The notes under the pieces were generated by a model, which worked only from the letters and a program-made list of their open reading frames with translations, searched no databases and was not told where the DNA came from. Below are positions 35,730-42,692 of a stretch of DNA of 64,000 nt, in pieces. Positions within the stretch are counted from its first letter, which is position 1. Every line of letters starts with the position of its first letter. The DNA is from Cognataquiflexum gelatinilyticum (lineage in GTDB: Bacteria > Bacteroidota > Bacteroidia > Cytophagales > Cyclobacteriaceae), in assembly GCF_024813435.1 (NCBI RefSeq), contig NZ_JANAEZ010000003.1, positions 124,001 through 188,000 on the forward strand, read 5' to 3'. Position numbers and translations under genes: made by a program.

Positions 35730-37756
35730 TTCTTTGGAATATACACAGCCAAGGAATCAGGAATAATCCTGTTGTTACCCGTGGCATACCTGTTGGAGTT
35801 TTTATAAGTTTCGAATTCAGATTGTAATTTTTCTTTCATTGATACATCTGTTACAGGTTCTAATCCCATATTGTCAAAAAGCCGATAAAGTTGGTTGTCA
35901 GCAAGAACGTATTCCCCACTGATGTAGTCGACCAACTGGTTTTTATTCCTCATCAAAGGATTGGATATCTTCGATTGAAATACGGATGAAGTGTCCATGA
36001 CATATCCTTTCCAAGCCACTTTTGAAGGTAAATCCAAATCAAACCTATTTCCCAACAGACTGAGTAGTGTGGGAGTGATTTCAAAGTGACTGGTCACGCC
36101 GTGCATTCTTTTGGAAGTATTGAGCTTTGGCGAAAAAACCATAATCGGCACATGAAACCTGTCAATAGTCGTCGCAAGTGGAATCTCGGGAAGTCTATGG
36201 TCTCCCGTGATGATAAAAATTGTGTTCTGATAATTTGGCAGTTTTTGATAATCCTCAAAAAACTCCTTGATAGCTTCATCCACGTAGAGTATACTCGAAT
36301 ACATATTTTTATACTTGGTATATTCAGCCACTTTGGAAGGAGATATTTTTAGCTCATTCTTGATGTAATCCTCAAACATCGCAAAATATTTTTCTTCATC
36401 AGGAATAAGAAATGGGTCATGTGAAGTCTGGGTCTGAAATATGCTGATTTGTGGCTGATTCTGGCTGACAGGCAGTTTTCTCATGCCATTCTCAAACATC
36501 GCTTTGTCAGGATATCCCCAAGAAAAGCCGGACTTGGAAGGCGTTTCCTCAAAATCCGGATCAAAAGAAGTCATGTCCAAAATCCGATCAACTTGTTGGT
36601 ATTGAAGGAAAAAATTAACATTGTCAAAATTTTTGTCTGCTCCGATATGGTAATTGACATAATAACCATTGGTTTTGAGCAATGAGAGGATGGTATGGTG
36701 AAGCGGCAGGTTAGGCGCCTGATCCATGAATCCTTTTTGGGCAAAAGGCAAGGAACCAAATATTCCTGTCAATACTCCAAAAGTCCTTCCAGTAGTCGAC
36801 AATCCATTTTTCCAATACAATGAATGATCACTTAAAGAGTCCAAAAATGGTGTAAAACTTTCCAAATAAGCATCCTCCCCTGAATAAGCTTTTCCTAGCC
36901 CTTCTACTATCACAAATACAATATCAGGCAAGCTATCAAACTCATCAAAATAGGGTCCCAATACATCTGGGTAATTATTGCTGTGCAAGAACGGATATTC
37001 TGTTTCGGTCAGGTCCTTGGATACGAGTACTCCCTCAGAAGTGTTGGAGGCAAGGAAAAAGTCAAAATACATGTAATCATTGGAAGTGAAGTAATTGTAG
37101 GATTGGTCATAAAAATAGGATGATTTATTGGCCAAAAGGTTACTTTCAAGTTCAATGGGGCGCTCCTTTTGGGCATTTTTCATCAGGTCTGTTCCTAAGA
37201 GGTAAGCGTAGCAAATTACCGTCAAGACCATCGCTGAATTGAATCCCATAGGAACCCACTTTCCCAATCCAAGGACAATATAAACCAAGACCAGAATAAA
37301 AACGATCCCAAAGACATTGATCAAATTCAGTTCACCTGATGCTTTGATGGTAAGAAAAATATCATTGAGAGAATAGGCATAAAGATCTGTTCCAAGTGGA
37401 AGAAGCATTTTGGTAAAATAAAAAAGAAGTCCTCCCTGAAGTACTATGAGAAGAGTCAGGGTAATTTTGATTAAATCCCTAGTAGCCACAGGATAAATCG
37501 AGCTCAAAATTGTATTCAAAATCAAGAGGAAACCAAGCGTGTAAAATGCCCACTCCAGGTCATAAACCCATCCTATCAGGGTTATTTGGGTTTTTGAATA
37601 CGCCAGACTGTGTAAATTGAATACAACAAAAACCTCTACCAAACGAAGCAGTATAAATATCAACAGAAAAGGAATTGCCAATTTCCAAAAGTTGATAAAG
37701 CTTTGTTTGAGATTAAGCAAAAAATTGGATCTGATCTGGGCCTGCGGGGAAGACAT
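35726..37756 (-). CDS. LtaS-like sulfatase-fold phosphoglycerol/phosphoethanolamine transferase
   Basis: 676 aa. Five helices at about 15-205, then an extracytoplasmic alkaline-phosphatase-fold domain: PDIVFVIVEGLGKAYSG near 272, the probable nucleophile Thr in LSTTGRTFGVLTGIFGS near 318, QTQTSHDPF near 460 and FIITGDHR near 517. Such enzymes move phosphoglycerol or phosphoethanolamine from lipids to glycans. It is convergent with the exopolysaccharide operon and may decorate its product, but it has its own promoter and could serve other glycans. Confidence 0.85.
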   Translation of the reverse strand: MSSPQAQIRSNFLLNLKQSFINFWKLAIPFLLIFILLRLVEVFVVFNLHSLAYSKTQITLIGWVYDLEWAFYTLGFLLILNTILSSIYPVATRDLIKITLTLLIVLQGGLLFYFTKMLLPLGTDLYAYSLNDIFLTIKASGELNLINVFGIVFILVLVYIVLGLGKWVPMGFNSAMVLTVICYAYLLGTDLMKNAQKERPIELESNLLANKSSYFYDQSYNYFTSNDYMYFDFFLASNTSEGVLVSKDLTETEYPFLHSNNYPDVLGPYFDEFDSLPDIVFVIVEGLGKAYSGEDAYLESFTPFLDSLSDHSLYWKNGLSTTGRTFGVLTGIFGSLPFAQKGFMDQAPNLPLHHTILSLLKTNGYYVNYHIGADKNFDNVNFFLQYQQVDRILDMTSFDPDFEETPSKSGFSWGYPDKAMFENGMRKLPVSQNQPQISIFQTQTSHDPFLIPDEEKYFAMFEDYIKNELKISPSKVAEYTKYKNMYSSILYVDEAIKEFFEDYQKLPNYQNTIFIITGDHRLPEIPLATTIDRFHVPIMVFSPKLNTSKRMHGVTSHFEITPTLLSLLGNRFDLDLPSKVAWKGYVMDTSSVFQSKISNPLMRNKNQLVDYISGEYVLADNQLYRLFDNMGLEPVTDVSMKEKLQSEFETYKNSNRYATGNNRIIPDSLAVYIPKN

Positions 37757-37787
37757 ACTTAATTTAGGGAATACTTAATTTTTAGGG
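37755..37787. repeat. Two tandem 16-base repeats at the sulfatase/methyltransferase divergence
   Basis: ATACTTAATTTAGGGA is followed directly by ATACTTAATTTTTAGGG. The first copy includes the start codon of the minus-strand sulfatase gene. It may be a regulator site or chance. Confidence 0.4.
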
Positions 37788-37844
37788 TATGACTACAAAT
37801 ATAAATTTTCTAAAATTCATATCTTGCGCAAATAATAAAAATCT

Positions 37845-38393
37845 ATGAAGAATAAGGGAGCTTTGCTCAAAGAGCTTTTTACAAACCTTTCTACTACCGG
37901 TGCGGTTACTTTTAGTTCTAAACCCTTGGTAAATAAAATGTTGTCTTATGCTAATTTCCGGGGAGCAAAGCTTATCGTGGAATTGGGAGGTGGGGATGGT
38001 AGCATTACGCAGGGAATTGTGGATCGCATGGATTCCGATGCGGTTTTGTTGGTTTTTGAAATTAACAAATCTTTTTGCGAGAATATGGAAAAGATTTTTC
38101 CGCAAAAAAACATCAAAATTATCTGCGATTCAGCTGAAAATATGGATAAATACTTAGGAGGAAAAAAGGCGGATTTGATCCTGTCCTCGCTTCCATTGAC
38201 CTTGATCCCAAAACCTTCCCGCGAAGAAATTTACAGAAAGTGCAAGGAAAACATCGTTGAAAATGGGAAATTGATTCAGATATGCTACTCTTATTTGCTC
38301 AAATTCCAGTTTGGAAAATACTTTGAAGAAATCAAGAGTCACCTGATGTTCAAGAATTTTCCTCCGACATTTATCCTTGTCTGTGAGCAGTAA
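37845..38393 (+). CDS. Class I SAM-dependent methyltransferase, phospholipid N-methyltransferase-like
   Basis: 182 aa. Motif I VELGGGDGSITQGIVDRM near residue 44, motif II VFEINKSFCEN near 72 and a motif IV ILSSLPLTLIPK near 118 in place of the NPPY of DNA/RNA methyltransferases. This pattern (GGGDGSIT, SSLP) fits the PmtA-like phospholipid N-methyltransferase family more than rRNA dimethylases. It may methylate phosphatidylethanolamine or a related lipid, but the substrate is inferred. Monocistronic, with a terminator downstream. Confidence 0.82.
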   Translation: MKNKGALLKELFTNLSTTGAVTFSSKPLVNKMLSYANFRGAKLIVELGGGDGSITQGIVDRMDSDAVLLVFEINKSFCENMEKIFPQKNIKIICDSAENMDKYLGGKKADLILSSLPLTLIPKPSREEIYRKCKENIVENGKLIQICYSYLLKFQFGKYFEEIKSHLMFKNFPPTFILVCEQ

Positions 38394-38419
38394 TAAATAC
38401 CTTTTGAGATTCTAACTGG

Positions 38420-38466
38420 AGCCTATTTCTTTTTCATTTTGAAAAGAATTAGGCTTTTATTTTTTC
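38420..38466 (+). terminator. Rho-independent terminator after the methyltransferase gene
   Basis: AGCCTA-t-TTCTTTT and AAAAGAA-t-TAGGCT arms followed by a T-rich run. Confidence 0.8.
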
Positions 38467-38555
38467 TTTTCCGATAAGGATTGTTTTTTTAGTCTCATTG
38501 GGCAATATTGAATTGTTACTTGATTGCGGAGCTCAAGAAAATCAAGGTGTTGATT

Positions 38556-38822
38556 ATGGCAAATTTTCCCGATTCTGAAAACCCGAATATTCTGACCCTA
38601 GCCATCATGGAAATGTGCAGGGTCAGAAAGGGGCAAGAATTCAGGCCTGAAGATGTGGTAAAATGGCTCTTTCCCGAATCTTGGGAATATTTTGTGGAGG
38701 ATGTCCATGCCGCAATGGATGATCTTCAAAAGAAGGGGAAAATCGAGGTCTTGGAAAATGGGGAACCGGTTTGTTCCCAGGGGTTTGCTAATGCTGATTT
38801 AAGAATAAGGTCGAAAAGTTAA
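38556..38822 (+). CDS. DUF3253 domain protein
   Basis: 88 aa from ATG 38556; the in-frame TTG at 38508 would add an unlikely tail. The whole protein matches the DUF3253 pattern: ILTLAIMEMCRVRKGQEFRPEDVVKWLF (start of it), W-x-yF-VEDVHAAMDDLQKKGKIEV and a short beta-hairpin ending LRIRSK. It is a winged-helix-like domain; function unknown. Lies 46 bases before msrA in the same orientation. Confidence 0.75.
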   Translation: MANFPDSENPNILTLAIMEMCRVRKGQEFRPEDVVKWLFPESWEYFVEDVHAAMDDLQKKGKIEVLENGEPVCSQGFANADLRIRSKS

Positions 38823-38867
38823 ACTTCATCTTCCTACTTGGTGTTTATACTCCAAAATCAAATTCAA

Positions 38868-39521
38868 ATGAAATTTATACCCTTTGTTTTCGGCTTCAGC
38901 ATTTTGGCAACCATTTCTTGTGCTCAAACTCCTACTAAAAACGAAAAAACTATGCAAAAACTACCCACAACCTCATTGAACATACCTGAAGGAAAAGAAG
39001 CGGCCATTTTGGGAGGCGGATGTTTTTGGTGTACTGAAGCGATTTATCAGGATTTGATAGGTGTTGAAAAAGTCGTATCAGGATATAGCGGAGGCCATAT
39101 TGATAAGCCTTCATACCGACAGGTGACTTCCGGAACCACGGGGCATGCTGAAGTGATCCAGGTAGTATTTGACCCCAAAGTGATCTCTTTCGAAGAAATA
39201 TTGGAAATATTTTGGGCTACCCATGATCCGACCACTTTAAACAGACAAGGCGCTGATGTCGGACCGCAATACCGCTCCGCAGTTTTTTATCTCTCTGCGG
39301 AACAAAAGGAAAAAGCTGAATTCTTCAAAAAGAAATTGGATGAATCCGAGGCATTCAACAGACCAATTGTCACCGAAATAACTGAATTCAGCAACTTCTA
39401 TAGTGCAGAAGATTACCATCAGAATTATTTCAAGGAAAACGGAGGACAGCCTTATTGCCAGTTTGTAATCCGTCCAAAAATGGAAAAGTTCAAAAAAGCC
39501 TTTGCTGAAAAACTGAAGTAA
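38868..39521 (+). CDS. msrA: Peptide-methionine (S)-S-oxide reductase, lipoprotein form
   Basis: 217 aa from ATG 38868. Lipoprotein signal with lipobox ATISC. The catalytic Cys lies in LGGGCFWCTEAIYQDL; further family stretches are VVSGYSGGHIDKPSYRQV, TGHAEVIQV and WATHDPTTLNRQGADVGPQYRSA (start only). It reduces methionine S-sulfoxide in envelope proteins. The next operon starts from its own promoter at 39538. Confidence 0.94.
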   Translation: MKFIPFVFGFSILATISCAQTPTKNEKTMQKLPTTSLNIPEGKEAAILGGGCFWCTEAIYQDLIGVEKVVSGYSGGHIDKPSYRQVTSGTTGHAEVIQVVFDPKVISFEEILEIFWATHDPTTLNRQGADVGPQYRSAVFYLSAEQKEKAEFFKKKLDESEAFNRPIVTEITEFSNFYSAEDYHQNYFKENGGQPYCQFVIRPKMEKFKKAFAEKLK

Positions 39522-39537
39522 TTGATTGGCATTAAAT

Positions 39538-39569
39538 TTTGGATTAGATTTTCCTCCTATTTAGTTTTG
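39538..39569 (+). promoter_or_regulatory. Promoter of the DUF4920-cytochrome operon
   Basis: TTTG (39538-39541), a 20-base spacer and TAGTTTTG (39562-39569): both boxes match the Bacteroidota consensus exactly. The leader before the ATG at 39587 would be about 12 bases. Confidence 0.75.
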
Positions 39570-39586
39570 GTAAAACAATATACATT

Positions 39587-40096
39587 ATGAAAAAGACCTT
39601 GATTTATTTCCTGATGATCGCTTCGGCTGGATTTTCATGTCAGCAAAGAGGAACTGAAGATTCTGAATCGCTCACCGAAACCTCAAAGTCAGAAACTGCT
39701 GCGGGCAAATTTGGAGCCGACATCAATGACTCCGGTGTTGTGACTTTGGCTGAATTAGTCGCTGAACTTGAAAGCAAAGACGAATTTTCAGGAAAAGTTG
39801 TGGGTGAAATCAAAGAAGTATGTTCCAAAAAAGGATGTTGGATGACGATTGACCTGCCTAACGGACAAAGCATGAGGGTCACTTTCAAAGATTATGGTTT
39901 TTTTGTTCCTCTTAATTCAAGCGGATATCCCGTTGTCATAGAAGGAATCGCTACCAAGAAAGTGACTGATGTAGAAACCCTCAGACACTACGCGGAAGAT
40001 GCGGGCAAATCCAAAGAAGAAATTGAAAAAATAACTGAATCAAAGAACGAATATGCATTTGAAGCAGTTGGAGTCATTATCAAGGAGAATGCTTAA
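39587..40096 (+). CDS. DUF4920 lipoprotein
   Basis: 169 aa. Lipoprotein signal with ASAGFSC. DUF4920 core from about 55: VTLAELVAELESKDEFSGKV, then CSKKGCWMTIDLPNG, VTFKDYGFFVPLNSSGYP and VIEGIATKKVTDVETLRHYA. A Cys pair in VCSKKGCW could bind metal or form a disulfide. Function unknown. The next gene, a haem lipoprotein, overlaps its 3' end by 8 bases, so the two are likely translated together. Confidence 0.86.
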   Translation: MKKTLIYFLMIASAGFSCQQRGTEDSESLTETSKSETAAGKFGADINDSGVVTLAELVAELESKDEFSGKVVGEIKEVCSKKGCWMTIDLPNGQSMRVTFKDYGFFVPLNSSGYPVVIEGIATKKVTDVETLRHYAEDAGKSKEEIEKITESKNEYAFEAVGVIIKENA

Positions 40097-40514
40097 AAAT
40101 TGTTTGGTTATTTTCCTTTTGGTAGGTATTGTTTTTTCCTGCAAACAAAAAGAACAGGAAAAAACAACTCCAGTTCTGTATCCCAACCAAGATGCACCTT
40201 TAGCCTTGTTGATGCGGGAAATGTACCTCGATATGGAGGAAATGAAGATGTCATTGGAAAAAAAAGAAGACATCAAATCCTACCTCGAGAAGCATAAGGC
40301 TATACTTACTGCCAAAGCCACAGATCCCAAAGTGAAAGATGCCAAGTTTGATCAAATGGCAATAGGATATCTTGAATCACTGAGGCAGATGGATCTTGGA
40401 CCATATGAATTAAAAGAGTCAAAGTATAAGATCATTTACAGTTATTGTTTGGCTTGCCATGAGAAATATTGCCCAGGCCCGATCAAAAAAATCACAAACC
40501 TTCAAATTGATTAA
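40089..40514 (+). CDS. Small c-type haem lipoprotein (CxxCH)
   Basis: 141 aa from ATG 40089, where a lipoprotein signal (MLKNCLVIFLLVGIVFSC) begins. The mature part is helical (PLALLMREMYLDMEEMKMSL, LEKHKAILTAKATDP) and ends with YCLACHEKYCPGPIKKI, giving one CxxCH haem c motif near the C-terminus. No axial Met is evident beyond it, so the second ligand may be a His or Met upstream. Probably a periplasmic electron carrier or sensor, working with the DUF4920 protein. Confidence 0.78.
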   Translation: MLKNCLVIFLLVGIVFSCKQKEQEKTTPVLYPNQDAPLALLMREMYLDMEEMKMSLEKKEDIKSYLEKHKAILTAKATDPKVKDAKFDQMAIGYLESLRQMDLGPYELKESKYKIIYSYCLACHEKYCPGPIKKITNLQID

Positions 40515-40519
40515 GTATC

Positions 40520-40729
40520 ATGGCAATAGCATTGGATAATCTTAGAGTAGGAAGAGTTTATGCATTTACCAATATGGGAGAAAAAAGGAAACTGGAGATT
40601 TTGGCCAGGTTATCAGGAGATAACTTCAAGGTTAAAGATATGGATACCACAGAAGTCTATACCATTGAGGAACTGCTGCGATGGGGAAGAGGTAAGGATT
40701 ATGAGCTTGATGAATGGATGGAGGAATAA
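40520..40729 (+). CDS. Conserved small protein
   Basis: 69 aa, 5 bases after the haem lipoprotein gene. It starts MAIALDNLRVGRVYAFTNMG and reads as a short beta-barrel-like strand set (RKLEILARLSGDNFKVKD, EVYTIEELLRWGRG) with an acidic tail. No transmembrane segment or signal. I do not recognise a family. It ends the operon before a terminator. Confidence 0.7.
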   Translation: MAIALDNLRVGRVYAFTNMGEKRKLEILARLSGDNFKVKDMDTTEVYTIEELLRWGRGKDYELDEWMEE

Positions 40730-40730
40730 T

Positions 40731-40764
40731 ACAAAGGCTTTGGTAATCCCAAAGCCTTTTTTAT
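40731..40764. terminator. Bidirectional rho-independent terminator
   Basis: AAAGGCTTTGG and CCAAAGCCTTT arms around TAATC, followed by T-run; between convergent genes. Confidence 0.9.
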
Positions 40765-40769
40765 TGGAA

Positions 40770-41651
40770 CTAGTGACCCGGTTCATAAATAATTCTGAGA
40801 AATGTACTTAATCCACTTGTTTCCCTATTGATTGGAATACCTGAAACAATCCCGATCAGGAAATTTTCAGCAAATCCAACACGCATCTGGGGCCTTAGTA
40901 CAGTTGTTAATTTTCCGCTTTGAATTTCCTGGTTGATTTCTACTCCTATAAAATTCCTTGTTCCCGAAAGCATGTAATGAAAGCTAGTGTTGATGTCATA
41001 TCTTGCTTCCTTCTTTCCTTCAAATTCGTTTGTGATTTTTGGACCGGTATAGACCAAAGTGTGGAAATTTCTTCCCCATCGTTTGGCCGCAACAAGAAAT
41101 GGATTAAAAATATTTCCTTTATATAAATTTTCCTCACCCCATTTATTGAGATCTGCCAATTTGAATTCGTGCAAATAGCCTAAAGCGAGGGTGGTTTTTG
41201 CTTTTTCTGATACAAGGAACGACCATTGTGAAGCCAATTTCAGAGATTCAAGCCTATTGGATGGCTTTTCGATATTAGACGATAATTGGTTTGTTTTTGA
41301 AAAGAAAGTGGCAGGAAGTTCTATTTCCAATCCTAGTCTGTCAATAACTGCCCATTCGTATTCAATAAGCGCTTCAAATTCGTCAAAGCCCCTTTTATCC
41401 GTCATTCCCATTCCAATATTCCATTCTTTTTCACCTTTTCTAGCCCCCAAATCACGGATCAAGTCAATGTAAAGCGGTTCGGCGTGTAGGACTTTTGGTT
41501 TTTCGTTAGGTTTGAGTTCCTCTGTTTCGGCTAAAAAAAGACTATCGAGGATGATGTTTTCTCTTCTCAGACTATCTGATTTGATTTCTTGGCTATATGA
41601 ATATTGGACAGTCCAAAATAGGATTGCCACAATGAAATATTTTTTTTTCAT
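40770..41651 (-). CDS. Outer-membrane beta-barrel protein of unknown function
   Basis: 293 aa with a signal peptide (about 1-20, ending YSQ). A conserved-looking stretch HAEPLYIDLIRDLGARKGEK precedes alternating strands typical of a barrel (EWNIGMGMTD, FHTLVYTGPKITNEF, LRPQMRVGFAENFLIGIVSG) and a C-terminus FLRIIYEPGH. I recognise the HAEPLxIDLIRDLGARKGE signature as a conserved Bacteroidota feature but not its role. Monocistronic. 54 bases from the next minus-strand gene. Confidence 0.78.
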   Translation of the reverse strand: MKKKYFIVAILFWTVQYSYSQEIKSDSLRRENIILDSLFLAETEELKPNEKPKVLHAEPLYIDLIRDLGARKGEKEWNIGMGMTDKRGFDEFEALIEYEWAVIDRLGLEIELPATFFSKTNQLSSNIEKPSNRLESLKLASQWSFLVSEKAKTTLALGYLHEFKLADLNKWGEENLYKGNIFNPFLVAAKRWGRNFHTLVYTGPKITNEFEGKKEARYDINTSFHYMLSGTRNFIGVEINQEIQSGKLTTVLRPQMRVGFAENFLIGIVSGIPINRETSGLSTFLRIIYEPGH

Positions 41652-41705
41652 TTTGAATATTTTTTTGATTGAGATCCTAATTTCCTCTTTTAAAAAAAAT
41701 CAGGA

Positions 41706-42116
41706 TTAGAAATTATTTAAAAACTGAATGTGATTAAAAAAAATGGATTTCGGTGGAGGGTTGAGTTTTTCAGCCGCTATGTCTTGGTATAAGTTTTTGA
41801 AATAACAAATACAGGATATTTCATACCGGATTGACATTTTTGGAAAGTGGAATTTCCGGTTGGAAAAAAGGCTTTTTAGATCAAATATTTTCCTTTTGTC
41901 ATCTGGTAATTCTGTATCCGGAACAGTGTCTTCATCCATTTCCAAAAAATATTCCAATACAATTTCTGCGACAGAATCATATGGGTCGTCGTATTTAAGT
42001 AGGGTTTGGTCCAGGTTGGATAATTGGTAAAAGTTTGCAGTCAGGTTGATGAAATTAATCAACAACAAATAGGTGATAGTATTTGTAATTCCTTTTTTGA
42101 TTGCACCCCTTGACAT
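41706..42116 (-). CDS. Hypothetical protein
   Basis: 136 aa. One hydrophobic segment near residues 13-32 (TNTITYLLLINFINLT) follows a basic start, so it may be a membrane-anchored or secreted protein. The middle is acidic (YFLEMDEDTVPDTELPDD). The C-terminal half is Phe-rich with IRYEISCICYFKNLYQDIA. No family recognised. It is divergent from the DUF983 gene. Confidence 0.62.
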   Translation of the reverse strand: MSRGAIKKGITNTITYLLLINFINLTANFYQLSNLDQTLLKYDDPYDSVAEIVLEYFLEMDEDTVPDTELPDDKRKIFDLKSLFSNRKFHFPKMSIRYEISCICYFKNLYQDIAAEKLNPPPKSIFFNHIQFLNNF

Positions 42117-42177
42117 TTGGCAAAATTAAAAGAAATAAGTAAGTATTGGAAAATTTGGCCCCATTCGAATTAAGTGG

Positions 42178-42191
42178 GTGATTTTGATCAC
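42178..42191 (+). promoter_or_regulatory. Candidate Crp/Fnr-family operator before the DUF983 gene
   Basis: GTGATTTTGATCAC is a perfect GTGA-N6-TCAC palindrome. Its axis (42184.5) lies 28.5 bases before the first base of TATATTCG at 42213, close to the distance seen at the crp/fnr and sulP promoters. Confidence 0.58.
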
Positions 42192-42212
42192 AGGTATTCC
42201 CTTTAGATTGGC

Positions 42213-42220
42213 TATATTCG
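42213..42220 (+). promoter_or_regulatory. Candidate -7 box of the DUF983 gene
   Basis: TATATTCG, one mismatch to TAnnTTTG, 21 bases before the ATG. No TTG stands at -33, which would fit activation by the upstream palindrome. Confidence 0.5.
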
Positions 42221-42240
42221 CAGTCTTATAGCTAAGAATT

Positions 42241-42627
42241 ATGAAAGAGAAAAGTCTCGGATCAGCCATCCTTCAGGGAAAATGTCCAAGATGCAGGGAA
42301 GGGAATATTTTTCCAACCTCAATATTCAGTTACGATAAATTGACGGAAGTTCGGCATAAATGTCCACATTGTGAGGCAGTGTTGACGCCTGAGCCTGATT
42401 TTTTTTATGGAGCCATGTATATCAGCTATGCTTTTTCTGTGGCTTTGGTAATCAATGTGTTGATTATTCTGAATTATTTCTTTGATGATCCCGAAATGTG
42501 GGTTTACGGTGTTACGGTGGTGGTTACCAACCTGATTCTGCTTCCTGTGATGCTGCGTTATTCTAAAGTTTTGTACCTATATGGGGTGGGGAAATTGAAA
42601 TTTGATCCCAAATACACCAAAGCATAA
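42241..42627 (+). CDS. DUF983 zinc-ribbon membrane protein
   Basis: 128 aa. An N-terminal zinc ribbon (CPRC near 15 and CPHC near 42) is followed by two transmembrane helices (about 60-80 and 90-110) in FYGAMYISYAFSVALVI and the segment VYGVTVVVTNLILLPV. This matches DUF983, found next to terminal oxidase genes in some bacteria, which would suit control by an oxygen-responsive Fnr-type regulator. Exact function unknown. Confidence 0.85.
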   Translation: MKEKSLGSAILQGKCPRCREGNIFPTSIFSYDKLTEVRHKCPHCEAVLTPEPDFFYGAMYISYAFSVALVINVLIILNYFFDDPEMWVYGVTVVVTNLILLPVMLRYSKVLYLYGVGKLKFDPKYTKA

Positions 42628-42630
42628 AAG

Positions 42631-42672
42631 AAAAATACCATCCCGGTTTTTGCAATCAGGATGGTATTTCGT
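42631..42672. terminator. Bidirectional rho-independent terminator
   Basis: AAATACCATCC and GGATGGTATTT arms around a loop of about 17 bases, between convergent genes. Confidence 0.85.
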
Positions 42673-42692
42673 TTGGGTTGATGATTTTGTTT

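Noticed and set aside
37845..38393. rRNA adenine dimethyltransferase (KsgA/Erm)
   Set aside because: Motif I fits loosely, but the NPPY-type motif IV is replaced by SSLP and the length is too short; phospholipid methyltransferase fits better.
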